From assembly GCF_000621705.1 (NCBI RefSeq), contig NZ_JHXO01000005.1, forward strand, positions 248,001 to 312,000: 64,000 bases of DNA, read 5' to 3'. A model generated the notes under the pieces. It saw only the letters and a program-made list of their open reading frames with translations. It was not told the DNA's origin and did not search any database. Below are positions 9,561 to 19,928 of the stretch, piece by piece. Positions within the stretch are counted from its first letter, which is position 1, and each line of letters opens with the position of its first letter. This DNA comes from Prolixibacter bellariivorans ATCC BAA-1284 (GTDB lineage: Bacteria > Bacteroidota > Bacteroidia > Bacteroidales > Prolixibacteraceae). The translations under genes and the position numbers were made by a program.

Positions 9561-10412
9561 TCATTTCATAATGGTAAAAAGATCTTCTTCTTCGCCTTTT
9601 TCGTATATTTTTTTCTCGAGCTCCTTAATTAGCTCCATTTTTCGGCTGTTCAAAATTAAGTTTTCTATCCGATCCTTCACAAAGTTGAATGGTGCTTTTT
9701 CCCCTTTTAAGCGAAAATCTTTAATAGCAACGTAATAGGTGCTTGTCGAATCAGTCGTTTCAATGAAATTGTTTCGATGCAAATATCGATCCGCGTTCAT
9801 AATTTCCATAGGTAAACGCGACTCAATGCGACTGAATTCCATCCATTTATCGGAAAAATTGTCGTATTTGGTAGCGTATTGAAAACTAAATACTTCCAAC
9901 GCTGACATATCTTTCGACTTATTGGACAGCATCCACTTTTTTATTTCGCCAGCCCTGCCAACCTCCTTGGGAACCTCCATGTATATTCCCTGAATCAGAT
10001 CCTGATTGAGATTGAATTTCTCCGGATTGTGGTCATAAAAATCGCGAATATCTTTTTCTGTCACAACGGTGTCGAGTCGTTGTCGTACCCATTCTTCCTG
10101 GTATTTATGAATTAACAGCGATGCCCGGTACTCCTCCAACTCATGTTGAACATTTTTTTGTTCGGAAGTCAGGTTTTCTTCCGCTTTTTGCAAAATCAAT
10201 TCCTGATGAATCCATCGTTGGATGTAATCGCTGGCCAGGCGGGTGCTGTCTGTGCTGTTCAAATCATTCGGAATTGCACTGGCTAAATCTTTCCTGTAAA
10301 GGTATTTATCGCCAACTTTGGCAATCGCATCTTTCCCGTTTTCTTTATTTCCTTTTTGACAGGCAGTAAAAAGAATCATCATGCCTGTTAGTGCTAAAAA
10401 TATCTTCCTCAT
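9561..10412 (-). CDS. SurA/PpiC-related lipoprotein
   Basis: The 283-residue product begins MRKIFLALTGMMILFTACQKG, a lipobox signal with cleavage before Cys18. Helical SurA_N-like segments follow (LASAIPNDLNSTDSTRLASDY), with a remnant isomerase-type core. No clear parvulin active-site loop (SEDPSARxxGG) is present, so it may be a chaperone without isomerase activity. Its start overlaps the end of the upstream PpiC gene by 4 bp (10409-10412), which implies translational coupling. Confidence 0.75.
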   Translation of the reverse strand: MRKIFLALTGMMILFTACQKGNKENGKDAIAKVGDKYLYRKDLASAIPNDLNSTDSTRLASDYIQRWIHQELILQKAEENLTSEQKNVQHELEEYRASLLIHKYQEEWVRQRLDTVVTEKDIRDFYDHNPEKFNLNQDLIQGIYMEVPKEVGRAGEIKKWMLSNKSKDMSALEVFSFQYATKYDNFSDKWMEFSRIESRLPMEIMNADRYLHRNNFIETTDSTSTYYVAIKDFRLKGEKAPFNFVKDRIENLILNSRKMELIKELEKKIYEKGEEEDLFTIMK

Positions 10413-12352
10413 TTTTCTGCCGTGTGCTTCAATATTTTGTTCATCACCTGATGTTTTATCTTAACCGGATATTTTTGCCGAAGTTGCTTTACCCATTGTT
10501 TTTCCAGGAAATCCTGGTAATCGGCCAGACATGTTCCCCGCACTTCGTTTAACGGTTTGAATCCTCCAGGTTGCTGTTTCCCCTGCAGTACTGCCAATTC
10601 GGAATGTGCATTTGTGGCAGCATCCTTATCATTGAAGATGTAAAAATCGACAATGGGGTTGTCTCCTAATTTAAATTTTCCCGTTCGCTGTGAAAATCCC
10701 TTCAGGTCCTTAAATTTTTCGATGATGGTTGTACTGTCTTTCCCCGCTTCTACCATTTTGTCAACCTCTGTTGCCGTTTTCTGCGAGGGACAAAGATAAA
10801 CAGTCCCATCAAAATACCTTTCCGTTCTGAATTTTTCACGATGATTTGCATAAAATTCCTTTAATCCGGTAGTGTCTTTTACTGCTTTTTGCCAGACTTT
10901 TTGGTCGGTAATGTTGAATAACAACAGGCCATCATGATACTCTTTCACCAGTAACCGGAATTCCGGGTATTTTTTTTCGAGTTGCGAATCTTCGTAATTC
11001 AGAAAACTTTGGTCCTTGAAACGATTGTAGTAATTGTCAATTTGAGTCTGCGTCAATGGCTGGTGTGTGTGGTCTTTTTGTTTGATGAAATTGAGGAACT
11101 TATCGCCGTTAACCGGTTTGAGGTTAATGCTGAATAAGTTAGTTGTTGACTCGACTTTCGTCTGAAGAGAGTCCTTGCTGAAACCTTCCAGTGATGCTAA
11201 CCATTCTGGGGTTGCCGAATTTTCGTTGAATGGATATTCCGATTTCAGTTTCCTGATGAATGCTGCTTTGGCTTTCTGGTTTCTTTCCGGCGACTTTTTC
11301 AGATTCTCAACAATTTTTGGACGCAACTCATCGAATGAGGGAACCGGTTTGATGGCAAGCCTTTTAACGATGTGCCATCCATATTGTGAACGAATGGGCT
11401 TTGAATAATCTCCGTCTTTTTTCAGTGCAAAAGCCGCTTCTGCAATTTCGGGAATCATACGCCCGGCACGAAACCACGGTAGCGCACCGCCGTTGGCACC
11501 GCTCTTTTTATCGTCGGAGTATTTTTTTGCCAGTTGGGCGAAGTCGGCTCCATTTTGCAACATTTGATAAATGCTGTCGGCTTTGGCGTGAATTTGTGCA
11601 TCGACTTCAGGGCTGCTTCCCGGTCGCACAAAAAACATGATGTGGGCGGCATGCATTTCGCCTGGCGAAGGTCGTTTGTCTTCTACTTTAATCAGATGAT
11701 AACCGAAACGCGTACGAACAATCGGCGAGATGTGTCCCACTGGTGTATTATAAGCTGCCTTTTCGAACGGATAAACCATCATGAATCCGCTGAAATATCC
11801 CAACTCTCCTTTGTTTGTTCTGGCTGACGGATCTTCTGAGTAGTTAAGAGCTAATTTGGCAAAATCGTCTCCATTAACGGCGCGTTGTCGTAAAGCGTTG
11901 ATTTGCTTCCACGCTTTCAGAGTATCGGCCGGTGATGCATTGGGCGGAATCCTTATCAGGATATGAGACGCTTTTACCTCTGTTATCATCCGGTTGTACA
12001 TCGTACGGATCAATTGCTCGTCGATGGTGGAATCGGTGAGATAAGGTGACGCTGATTCTTCCCGGTAACGGGCAAGTTCACTTTTGAATGAACTCAGCGT
12101 ATCCATTCCAAGCGCTTCCGCTGCGCGAACTTTCAATTTAAAGTCGATGAAAAGCTGTAAATACTGTTGAGGTGTTTTTTGAAGCGAATCCGGCAGACTC
12201 AGGTTATTTTTCCGGTACATCCGGAGAAATTCGTCGCTGTAAATTTTATCTCCGCCAATGGTCATGATGACTTGTTTCTCTTTCGCGTTAGCCGAAATTC
12301 CGGTTAACGTCAGCAGGAGAAGAAGCAGTACACTGCAAATGGATTTGAACAT
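10409..12352 (-). CDS. Periplasmic PpiC protein with two parvulin domains
   Basis: A 647-residue protein with a signal peptide (MFKSICSVLLLLLLTLTGISA). Two tandem parvulin domains are evident: the first has ASHILIRIPPNASPAD and YSEDPSARTNKGELGYFSG, the second has AAHIMFFVRPGSSPEVDAQ and YSDDKKSGANGGALPWFRAG. The C-terminal 300 residues have no recognised domain (PEWLASLEGFSKDSLQ and onward). It is expected to act on outer-membrane protein folding with the next two genes. It lies 75 bp downstream of guaB, with no clear promoter in the gap. Confidence 0.9.
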   Translation of the reverse strand: MFKSICSVLLLLLLTLTGISANAKEKQVIMTIGGDKIYSDEFLRMYRKNNLSLPDSLQKTPQQYLQLFIDFKLKVRAAEALGMDTLSSFKSELARYREESASPYLTDSTIDEQLIRTMYNRMITEVKASHILIRIPPNASPADTLKAWKQINALRQRAVNGDDFAKLALNYSEDPSARTNKGELGYFSGFMMVYPFEKAAYNTPVGHISPIVRTRFGYHLIKVEDKRPSPGEMHAAHIMFFVRPGSSPEVDAQIHAKADSIYQMLQNGADFAQLAKKYSDDKKSGANGGALPWFRAGRMIPEIAEAAFALKKDGDYSKPIRSQYGWHIVKRLAIKPVPSFDELRPKIVENLKKSPERNQKAKAAFIRKLKSEYPFNENSATPEWLASLEGFSKDSLQTKVESTTNLFSINLKPVNGDKFLNFIKQKDHTHQPLTQTQIDNYYNRFKDQSFLNYEDSQLEKKYPEFRLLVKEYHDGLLLFNITDQKVWQKAVKDTTGLKEFYANHREKFRTERYFDGTVYLCPSQKTATEVDKMVEAGKDSTTIIEKFKDLKGFSQRTGKFKLGDNPIVDFYIFNDKDAATNAHSELAVLQGKQQPGGFKPLNEVRGTCLADYQDFLEKQWVKQLRQKYPVKIKHQVMNKILKHTAEK

Positions 12353-12427
12353 GAACTTAAGGGCTATTTAGCTAAAAAATGAAATAAGTCTGTCGGTTGC
12401 TCCGGTTTTGAAATTGAAGTTAAGTGT

Positions 12428-13900
12428 TTATTCCCGTGAATAATTGGGGGCTTCACGGGTAATAGAAACGTCATGTGGATGACTTTCGGTAACGCCTGCG
12501 TTGGTGATTCGGGTGAATTTTGCCTCGTGCAGTTTGTGAATGTTGTGAGCACCGCAATAACCCATTCCGGCACGTAAGCCGCCAATCATCTGGAAGAGGA
12601 CTTCATCCAGCGTGCCTTTATAAGGAACCCGGGCTACGATGCCTTCGGGAACCAGCTTCTTGATATCGTCTTCCACATCCTGGAAGTAGCGGTCTTTCGA
12701 GCCTTGTTGCATAGCCTCGATGGAGCCCATTCCACGATAGGATTTGAATTTCCTCCCCTGGTAAATGATGGTTTCGCCGGGCGATTCTTCCACACCGGCA
12801 AACAAGGAACCTGCCATCACACTGTGCGCCCCGGCCGCCAACGCCTTCACAATATCGCCGGAATAACGTAAACCGCCGTCAGCAATGACCGGAACGCCGC
12901 TGTTTTTAATGGCTTTGGCTACATTGTAAATGGCGGAGAGCTGGGGAATTCCGACTCCTGCTACGATACGGGTTGTGCAAATGGAACCCGGACCAATACC
13001 GACTTTAACTGCATCTGCTCCGGCAAAAACCAGTTCGGAAGCGGCTTCGGCCGTTCCAATGTTTCCAACAACGAATTCCTTTTCAGGGTACTTATTTTTT
13101 GCCTTCTTGAGCATCTCTAAAACGCCACGCGAATGACCGTGTGCCGTGTCAATGACAATCGCATCGACCTGTGCTTCTACCAGCGCATCAATCCGGTCGA
13201 TGGTGTCGTGCGTTACACCGACGGCTGCAGCCACCCGCAGGCGGCCTTTCTCGTCTTTGCAGGCGCGGGGCTTGTCTTTCGCTTTGGTAATGTCTTTATA
13301 TGTCACCAATCCAATAAGTTTATTGTGCTTGTCGACGACCGGCAACTTTTCAATTTTGTATTGTTGTAAGATATCGGCCGCCTTTTCCAGGTTGGTCGAT
13401 ACATCCGTCGTAATCAGGTTTTCCACCGTCATTACTTCTGCAATCGGACGCTGTAAATCTCTTTCGAAGCGAAGATCACGGTTGGTCACAATCCCCACTA
13501 GCAAGCCGGCTGCATCCACAACCGGAATACCACCAATCTTGAACGTTTCCATAATCGAAAGGGCATCACCTACTTTCTTCTCTTTCGAGATGGTAATCGG
13601 ATCGTAGATCATCCCGTTTTCTGCCCGCTTCACAATGGTCACCTGCTTTGCCTGCGCTTCGATGCTCATGTTTTTATGAATCACCCCGATACCTCCTTCG
13701 CGAGCGATGGCCATAGCTAACTTCGCATCGGTTACCGTATCCATAGCCGCGGAAACAATTGGCGTATTCAACTGGATGTTCCGTGTAAATTTGGAGGAAA
13801 TATCCACGTCTCTGGGAAGTACTTCGGAGTATGCGGGTACCAAGAGTACATCATCAAAGGTCAGGCCTTCATGAACAACTTTATCGGACAGAAACGACAT
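12428..13900 (-). CDS. guaB: IMP dehydrogenase
   Basis: GuaB oxidises IMP to XMP with NAD+, the committed step of guanine nucleotide synthesis. The 490-residue protein has the normal bacterial length and order: TIM barrel start ([21 protein letters not shown]), two CBS domains at about residues 95-210, the catalytic Cys loop [19 protein letters not shown] near residue 305, the GMGSIEAM flap base, and the C-terminal segment [14 protein letters not shown]. All key residues are present. It precedes the PpiC cluster on the same strand and diverges from recQ. Confidence 0.98.
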   Translation of the reverse strand: MSFLSDKVVHEGLTFDDVLLVPAYSEVLPRDVDISSKFTRNIQLNTPIVSAAMDTVTDAKLAMAIAREGGIGVIHKNMSIEAQAKQVTIVKRAENGMIYDPITISKEKKVGDALSIMETFKIGGIPVVDAAGLLVGIVTNRDLRFERDLQRPIAEVMTVENLITTDVSTNLEKAADILQQYKIEKLPVVDKHNKLIGLVTYKDITKAKDKPRACKDEKGRLRVAAAVGVTHDTIDRIDALVEAQVDAIVIDTAHGHSRGVLEMLKKAKNKYPEKEFVVGNIGTAEAASELVFAGADAVKVGIGPGSICTTRIVAGVGIPQLSAIYNVAKAIKNSGVPVIADGGLRYSGDIVKALAAGAHSVMAGSLFAGVEESPGETIIYQGRKFKSYRGMGSIEAMQQGSKDRYFQDVEDDIKKLVPEGIVARVPYKGTLDEVLFQMIGGLRAGMGYCGAHNIHKLHEAKFTRITNAGVTESHPHDVSITREAPNYSRE

Positions 13901-14061
13901 GGGTAAAGCTTTTAGGTGAATGATGGGCTAAAATAAGAAAAATGTGCGAAATGTACTTCATCTGTTGCCGTGGTTTAGACGTGAAATTATCAGTGATGCG
14001 AAAGAAAATGAATCGCACTGTTTTTGATGAGGGTATTTCCTAAATTTGTGCAACTGATTAT

Positions 14062-15969
14062 ATGAGCGATTTTCATCAAATATTAAAGAAATACTGGGGG
14101 TACGACGATTTTCGTCCACTGCAGGAAGAGATCATCCGTTCGGTTGAATCCGGAAAGGATACACTGGGGTTGATGCCCACTGGCGGGGGAAAGTCCATCA
14201 CGTTCCAGGTTTTCTCGATGGCCAACGAGGGGATATGCCTGGTGGTAACGCCATTGATTGCGCTCATGAAGGACCAGGTGGAAAACCTGAAAAAGCGCCG
14301 TATTAAAGCCTTGGCCGTGTATTCGGGAATGACCTCCATGGAGATTGACGTTACGCTGAAGAATGCAGTTTACGGAGATTATAAGTTTCTGTATGTTTCT
14401 CCGGAACGGCTGGCCAGCAGTTCCTTTCAGGATTACTTGCACCGGATGAAACTCAACCTGATTACGGTTGACGAAGCGCATTGTATTTCGCAGTGGGGAT
14501 ATGATTTCCGTCCTTCGTACCTGAATATTGCTTCTTTGCGTGAGCATTTCCCCGATGTTCCGGTTTTAGCGCTTACAGCAACAGCTACTCCAGATGTGGT
14601 CGACGATATTCAGGACAAACTGAAGTTTGCCGAGAAGAATGTCCTGCAAAAAAGCTTCTACCGTGAAAATCTGGTGTACATGGTCCGGCAGAAGGAAGAT
14701 AAGCTGGGCTACCTGGTCGAAACGGTGAAAAAGGCGAAAGGCAGCGGTGTAATATATGTCCGCAGTCGAAAGAAAACGCGGGAGATTACCGAATTGCTAA
14801 GACGGGAGCGTGTTTCTGCCGATTTTTACCATGCCGGGCTGGCACCGGAAATCCGGGCCACGAAGCAGGATGAGTGGATGAATGGTAAATCGAGGGTGAT
14901 TGTGGCGACTAATGCGTTTGGCATGGGAATCGACAAGCCGGATGTTCGTTTTGTGATTCACGTCGATTTGCCCGATTCACTGGAGGCTTACTTTCAGGAA
15001 GCTGGCCGGGCTGGTCGTGACGGGAAAAAAGCCGCAGCTGTTCTGCTGTTCAATGCCACCGATAAACGACGACTGCACAAACAGGTGACAGATAGTTTTC
15101 CACAAATGGATATGATTCGCCGGGTTTACCAGGCGTTAGGGAACTATTTCAGCGTGGCTGTCGGAACGGCCAAAGGACGGGTTCTCGATTTTAACCTGGC
15201 CGATTTTTCGCGCAATTTCAATTTTCAGCCGCTGGCTGTTTTTCATTGCCTGAAAATATTGCAACGCGAAGGCTACCTCGAATTCACCGATGAACTGGAA
15301 CATTCGTCACGCATTTTTTTCCGGGTGAACCGCGATGAGCTATATAAATTCCAGGTAGCCAATGCCTCTTTCGATGCATTCATCAAGCTAATACTTCGTT
15401 CGTATACCGGCGTTTTTAGCGAATTCACGGTAGTAAATGAACGGATTTTAGCACAACGGGCCAAAACCACCGTTGATGTGGTGAAGGAATACCTGACCCG
15501 GTTGAATGCATTGAATGTGATCCGCTACATTCCCAGACGGAAGAGTGCACTGATTATTTTTACCAAGGAGCGGATTGACGAAAAACGGATCAAAATCAGT
15601 CCGGAGAATTACGCCATTCGTAAGCAACGGTTCCTCGACAGGGTAGATGCCGTTATTCGCTATGCTGCCCGGGAGGAGCAATGCCGGAGTGTGGTTCTGC
15701 TCGATTATTTTGGGCAGACCGATGGTCAACCTTGTGGTGAGTGTGATGTCTGCCGGCAGGAGCATCAGGCCGGTGTTACCCGTTCGGAGTTTGAGCAGAT
15801 TTCCCGGAAGGTGAATGATTTGTTACTGGAGAAGCCATTGCCGATTCAGGATTTGGTGCAAGAATTAGATGGGAAGGAAAAGCAGGTGCTGGGTGTAACC
15901 CGCTGGATGCTGGATAATGGCGATATAATAAATGGTTCGGATGGGCGTTTACATAGTAGAGAATCCTGA
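14062..15969 (+). CDS. recQ: RecQ-type ATP-dependent DNA helicase
   Basis: The 635-residue protein is a 3'-5' DNA helicase. Walker A is MPTGGGKSITFQ near residue 40, the DEAH box is VDEAHCISQWGYDFRPSY with the RecQ aromatic-rich loop, and motif VI is QEAGRAGRDG. The zinc-binding Cys set of the RQC region is present (EEQCRSVVLLDYFGQ, then CGECDVCRQE). A C-terminal HRDC domain is not evident; a short helical tail takes its place, as in many Bacteroidota RecQ paralogs of about 630 residues. The ATG at 14062 is followed by the canonical FHQILKKYWGYDDFRPLQ. Confidence 0.96.
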   Translation: MSDFHQILKKYWGYDDFRPLQEEIIRSVESGKDTLGLMPTGGGKSITFQVFSMANEGICLVVTPLIALMKDQVENLKKRRIKALAVYSGMTSMEIDVTLKNAVYGDYKFLYVSPERLASSSFQDYLHRMKLNLITVDEAHCISQWGYDFRPSYLNIASLREHFPDVPVLALTATATPDVVDDIQDKLKFAEKNVLQKSFYRENLVYMVRQKEDKLGYLVETVKKAKGSGVIYVRSRKKTREITELLRRERVSADFYHAGLAPEIRATKQDEWMNGKSRVIVATNAFGMGIDKPDVRFVIHVDLPDSLEAYFQEAGRAGRDGKKAAAVLLFNATDKRRLHKQVTDSFPQMDMIRRVYQALGNYFSVAVGTAKGRVLDFNLADFSRNFNFQPLAVFHCLKILQREGYLEFTDELEHSSRIFFRVNRDELYKFQVANASFDAFIKLILRSYTGVFSEFTVVNERILAQRAKTTVDVVKEYLTRLNALNVIRYIPRRKSALIIFTKERIDEKRIKISPENYAIRKQRFLDRVDAVIRYAAREEQCRSVVLLDYFGQTDGQPCGECDVCRQEHQAGVTRSEFEQISRKVNDLLLEKPLPIQDLVQELDGKEKQVLGVTRWMLDNGDIINGSDGRLHSRES

Positions 15970-16055
15970 CAAAAGCTAAACGCGCGCTCCTGAGTTCTCT
16001 CGCTTTTTTATATTACCTTTGTGCCTGATTTAGAAAAATAATCTGTCATCGGTTA

Positions 16056-16688
16056 ATGGAAGAAGATACTTCACATATTGTCTATTCAGTAAACGTTATC
16101 GAGTTTGTGACTGTAGCCAACGAGTACTGTGCTACACTGGAGATTATAGATGAACTCAACCGGAAGGATTTTGTGCACAAAATGCAGAAGATTTTTCCAT
16201 TGTTGTATCTGAAAGCGTCGCTGCTTCCGGAAGTGGAAGATATGCTGGAGGATGAGCCGGAGAAGTTTGTTTCGGAGGAAGATTATAATTATCTGCATCG
16301 CAAACTGCAAGCCAAACTGGGGGAGCACGATGCTTACCTGGAAGTTTTCGATCCGGCGATGCAATACAGCGAAGATCCTGTTGAAGGAAGTCTGGCGGAG
16401 AATATGGCCGATATTTACCAGGATTTGAAGGATTTCATTCTGTCGTATCGCATTGGTACTGTCGAGGTCATGAATGATGCTTTGTTGGAGTGTCGGAGTA
16501 ACTTTGCCGATTATTGGGGACAACGATTGGTAAACGGTCTTCGGGCATTGCACAATTTGACTTTTGGCGATGTGGATTTGTCGGAAGATGCGAAGACGAA
16601 AGATTCCGTGCAGACTAAAGAAGAGGAACAAATTGATAGTCCCGACTGGATTTTGAAACAACAATTCAAGAATTTCAGAGGGGAATAG
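16056..16688 (+). CDS. DUF5063-like protein
   Basis: A 210-residue acidic, mostly helical protein without signal peptide. The beginning (YSVNVIEFVTVANEYCATLE) and the middle (LAENMADIYQDLKDFILSYR) fit the DUF5063 family of Bacteroidota, whose function is unknown. It is 15 bp upstream of the exonuclease gene and is probably co-transcribed with it, a pairing that suggests a nucleic-acid-related role only by association. Confidence 0.65.
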   Translation: MEEDTSHIVYSVNVIEFVTVANEYCATLEIIDELNRKDFVHKMQKIFPLLYLKASLLPEVEDMLEDEPEKFVSEEDYNYLHRKLQAKLGEHDAYLEVFDPAMQYSEDPVEGSLAENMADIYQDLKDFILSYRIGTVEVMNDALLECRSNFADYWGQRLVNGLRALHNLTFGDVDLSEDAKTKDSVQTKEEEQIDSPDWILKQQFKNFRGE

Positions 16689-16703
16689 GAAGATTTTATT
16701 GTT

Positions 16704-17312
16704 ATGAAGGAGGAAACAACTGTTTTACATAAGTGTATTTCGAAAGATGAACTGAACGAATTGCCATTGAATCATTTCGAGGGTGATATTCAGCTTGTCG
16801 AGACACTGGAACAGGTAGACGAAGCGGTTCGCTATCTGGAACGGCAGTTAATTCTTGGTTTCGATACCGAAACGCGTCCTTCTTTCAAAAAAGGGCAAAC
16901 CAATCCGGTTGCTCTTCTTCAGCTTTCTACTGCCAATAGAGCATTTTTGTTCCGAATCAATAAAATCGGTTTGCCGGAAAGTCTGCTTCGTATTTTGGCT
17001 GATCCGAAAATTGTGAAAAGTGGCGCAGCAATTCGCGATGACATTAAGATTTTGAAGAATGTCAATCATTTCCGTCCGGGAGGATTTGTCGAATTGCAGG
17101 AATATGTGAAGGATTTCGGAATCGAAAATTTCAGCCTGAAGAAACTGGCCGGAATTGTGCTGGGATTCCGTATTTCCAAATCTCAACGCCTGACTAACTG
17201 GGAAGCCCCGGTTTTAACTCCCCCGCAGCAAATTTATGCAGCTACGGATGCCTGGGTTTCGTACGAAATATATGTTCGGCTGCTCGAAATGGAAGGTCAG
17301 ATGGCAATTTGA
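16704..17312 (+). CDS. DEDDy 3'-5' exonuclease (RNase D/WRN-like)
   Basis: A 202-residue exonuclease domain protein. Motif I is LGFDTETRPSF with the Asp and Glu metal ligands, motif II holds Asp in SGAAIRDDIKIL, and motif III is YAATDAW, which has the Tyr-x3-Asp spacing of the DEDDy subclass. No HRDC domain follows, so this is the short single-domain form rather than RNase D itself. Substrate (RNA or DNA) cannot be told from sequence. It is preceded closely by the DUF5063-like gene. Confidence 0.88.
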   Translation: MKEETTVLHKCISKDELNELPLNHFEGDIQLVETLEQVDEAVRYLERQLILGFDTETRPSFKKGQTNPVALLQLSTANRAFLFRINKIGLPESLLRILADPKIVKSGAAIRDDIKILKNVNHFRPGGFVELQEYVKDFGIENFSLKKLAGIVLGFRISKSQRLTNWEAPVLTPPQQIYAATDAWVSYEIYVRLLEMEGQMAI

Positions 17313-17372
17313 TCCCGACAGGACGATACCTTATTCATTCCCGGTATCGTTAATTAATAATCAAACAAATAG

Positions 17373-18560
17373 ATGCAAGGTTTTTCAAAAGTCATTCTGA
17401 AAAAAGGGAAGGATGAATCACTGCTGAGGTTTCATCCCTGGATTTTTTCGGGTGCTATTCAAAAAATAAAAGGTCCGGTAGAGGAAGGCGATGTGGTGGC
17501 TGTTTACAATCACGAACGCCGTTTTCTGGGATTTGGACATTACCAGATTGGTTCCATCATGGTGCGGGTTTTCTCTTTTGAGGAAGAAGTTCCCGATTTG
17601 GCTTTCTGGACAGAGAAAATTGCGTCGGCCTGGAAGCTGCGACAAGATATTGGGCTGGCTGAACGGCAAGATACCAATGTATTCAGGCTAATTCACGGCG
17701 AAGGTGATGGTATGCCGGGACTCATTGTCGATTATTACAATGGAACCGTTGTTTACCAGGCTCATTCGGTGGGAATGTGGCTCAATCGGTCATTGATTGC
17801 GGAAGCCATCCGGAATGTTCTGGGAGAGAGGGTTTCGACGATTTACGATAAAAGCGCGAAAACGCTTCCGTTTAAAGCGGATGTGGAACCGGAAGATGGT
17901 TATCTGTGGGGCGAATCCACCACGCATGAAGTGATGGAGTATGGGAATAAGTTTGAAGTGGACTGGGAAACCGGACAGAAGACCGGATTCTTCGTCGATC
18001 AGCGGGAAAATCGCAAACTGCTGGCCGATTATGCGAAAGACCGCGATGTGTTGAATATGTTTTGTTATTCCGGCGGTTTCTCGTTTTATGCCATGAATGG
18101 AGGAGCACGCATGGTTCATTCAGTCGATGCTTCGGCGAAAGCGATTGAACTGACGAATCGGAATGTGGAATTGAACTTTCCGGGCGATCAACGCCATGAG
18201 GCCTTTACCGCTGATGCGTTTGATTTTATGCGCGAAATAAAGGACAAATACGATTTGATTGTCCTTGATCCACCGGCTTTTGCCAAACATCAGCGTGTGG
18301 TGCGACAAGCTTTGCAGGGATACAAAAAACTTAATGCGCGGGCTTTTTCACAGATTCGTCCCGGCGGAATAGTATTCACTTTTTCCTGTTCACAGGCAGT
18401 TAGCAAAGATCAATTCCGGCAGGCTGTTTTTTCAGGTGCTGCCATTGCTCAGCGGAAGGTCCGCATCCTGCACCAACTGACACAACCGGCTGATCATCCC
18501 ATCGATATTTATCATCCGGAAGGAGAATATTTGAAAGGATTAGTGCTTTATGTCGAATAG
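17373..18560 (+). CDS. Class I SAM-dependent rRNA methyltransferase, RlmI-like
   Basis: The 395-residue protein has an N-terminal PUA domain (ILKKGKDESLLRFHPWIFSGA), a middle EEHD-like domain, and a C-terminal Rossmann methyltransferase with LNMFCYSGGFSFYAM as the SAM loop and DLIVLDPPAFAK as the DPP motif. The segment FTFSCSQAVSKDQF carries the conserved Cys. This is the architecture of RlmI, which makes 5-methylcytosine in 23S rRNA, and of its close relatives. The exact target base is not decided by these motifs. Confidence 0.9.
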   Translation: MQGFSKVILKKGKDESLLRFHPWIFSGAIQKIKGPVEEGDVVAVYNHERRFLGFGHYQIGSIMVRVFSFEEEVPDLAFWTEKIASAWKLRQDIGLAERQDTNVFRLIHGEGDGMPGLIVDYYNGTVVYQAHSVGMWLNRSLIAEAIRNVLGERVSTIYDKSAKTLPFKADVEPEDGYLWGESTTHEVMEYGNKFEVDWETGQKTGFFVDQRENRKLLADYAKDRDVLNMFCYSGGFSFYAMNGGARMVHSVDASAKAIELTNRNVELNFPGDQRHEAFTADAFDFMREIKDKYDLIVLDPPAFAKHQRVVRQALQGYKKLNARAFSQIRPGGIVFTFSCSQAVSKDQFRQAVFSGAAIAQRKVRILHQLTQPADHPIDIYHPEGEYLKGLVLYVE

Positions 18561-18658
18561 TTTATAGCTTAGCAGGAAAATGAAAACATCCGGTAAGAAG
18601 GGCCGGGAGAAGATGCCAAACTCAGTTTATAGAAGTAAAAACAGTAAACCAAATAACA

Positions 18659-19927
18659 TTGAAATTCACCGAATTTGATTTTGAACCGGAAGTAATGGAT
18701 GGACTCGAATCCATGGGATTTGAGGAATGCACGCCCGTGCAGGAGTTAGCCATGCCGGTTATTTTTCAGGAAGAAGACCTGATAGCCTGTGCCCAGACGG
18801 GTACCGGAAAAACAGCTGCCTATCTGCTTCCGGTGCTCAACCGCGTTGCACGCGGAGGTAGTAAAGGAATCGATACACTTATTATTGCCCCAACACGGGA
18901 GCTGGTATTGCAAATCGATCAGCAGATCGAAGGTTTTTCTTATTTCTGCCCTGTTTCGTCTATTGCCGTCTACGGTGGCGGCGAGGCCAATGCTTTTGAG
19001 CGGCAGCGGGTGGCACTGCGGAAAGGTGCTGACATTATTGTGGCTACACCGGGCCGATTGCTGGCGCACATGAATTTGCGTTACGGCGATTTCTCCACGG
19101 TTCGTCACCTCATTTTAGATGAGGCCGACCGGATGCTGGATATGGGCTTTTTTGAAGACATTATGCGCATTGTACGTGAATTGCCGGTCGAACGGCAAAC
19201 GCTGCTTTTTTCGGCTACTATGCCGCCCAAAATCCGCAAACTGGCCAACAGCATACTAAGAGAGCCTCATGAGGTAAATATTGCTATTTCCAAGCCGGCT
19301 GAAAATATTCTGCAGGTGGCGTACATGACTTACGAAAATCAGAAGTTACCGTTGGTAAGTGATCTGTTAAAGGATAAGGATGATTTCGAGAGTATCCTCA
19401 TTTTTACTTCCCGTAAGGCCAATGTAACACAGATTGTCCGGGAGCTGAAAAAGATGAAATTCCGTGCCGATGGTATCAGTTCTGATTTGGAGCAGGGCGA
19501 GCGGGAGGAAGTTCTGCGCAACTTCCGTAACAGGAAGACGCAGATAATGGTCGCTACCGATATTTTATCACGCGGTATTGATATCGAAGGCATTGACTTA
19601 GTGCTGAACTTTGATGTGCCTAACGATGCGGAAGATTATGTGCACCGGATTGGTCGTACGGCACGGGCTCAACGTTCCGGTGTTGCCATCACCTTCATTA
19701 CCGAGAAGGATCAGCACGATTTCAAGAAGATTGAAGATCTGATTGAGCGGGAAGTGACCAAAATTCCAGTGCCTCCCGAATTGGGCGAATCGCCGGTTTA
19801 TAACCCGAAAGAGTTCAGAGGCAGAGGCCGGGGGAACGGAAAACCCTTTCGCAAAGGCGGAAAAGGTGGCGGAAATCGTTCCGGTGGCAAAGGACGCAAA
19901 CCAGGCAATTCATCCCAAAAGAAATAG
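18659..19927 (+). CDS. DEAD-box RNA helicase
   Basis: A 422-residue RNA helicase. The Q motif region is FEECTPVQELAMP, Walker A is AQTGTGKTAAYLLP, the DEAD box is LILDEADRMLDMGF, motif III is SAT, and motif VI is HRIGRTARAQRSG. The C-terminus is rich in Gly, Arg and Lys (from about residue 388), a typical RNA-binding tail. No upstream ATG is in frame; the start is a TTG at 18659-18661, which gives MKFTEFDFEPE and keeps the aromatic residue that precedes the Q motif. The next ATG (18692) would cut that part. It ends 1 bp from the convergent S24 regulator gene. Confidence 0.94.
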   Translation: MKFTEFDFEPEVMDGLESMGFEECTPVQELAMPVIFQEEDLIACAQTGTGKTAAYLLPVLNRVARGGSKGIDTLIIAPTRELVLQIDQQIEGFSYFCPVSSIAVYGGGEANAFERQRVALRKGADIIVATPGRLLAHMNLRYGDFSTVRHLILDEADRMLDMGFFEDIMRIVRELPVERQTLLFSATMPPKIRKLANSILREPHEVNIAISKPAENILQVAYMTYENQKLPLVSDLLKDKDDFESILIFTSRKANVTQIVRELKKMKFRADGISSDLEQGEREEVLRNFRNRKTQIMVATDILSRGIDIEGIDLVLNFDVPNDAEDYVHRIGRTARAQRSGVAITFITEKDQHDFKKIEDLIEREVTKIPVPPELGESPVYNPKEFRGRGRGNGKPFRKGGKGGGNRSGGKGRKPGNSSQKK

Positions 19928-19928
19928 C

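Noticed and set aside
14021..14048. TTTTTG / TAAATTTG promoter in front of recQ
   Set aside because: The gap of 14 bp is too short for the Bacteroidota -33/-7 spacing of about 17-23 bp.
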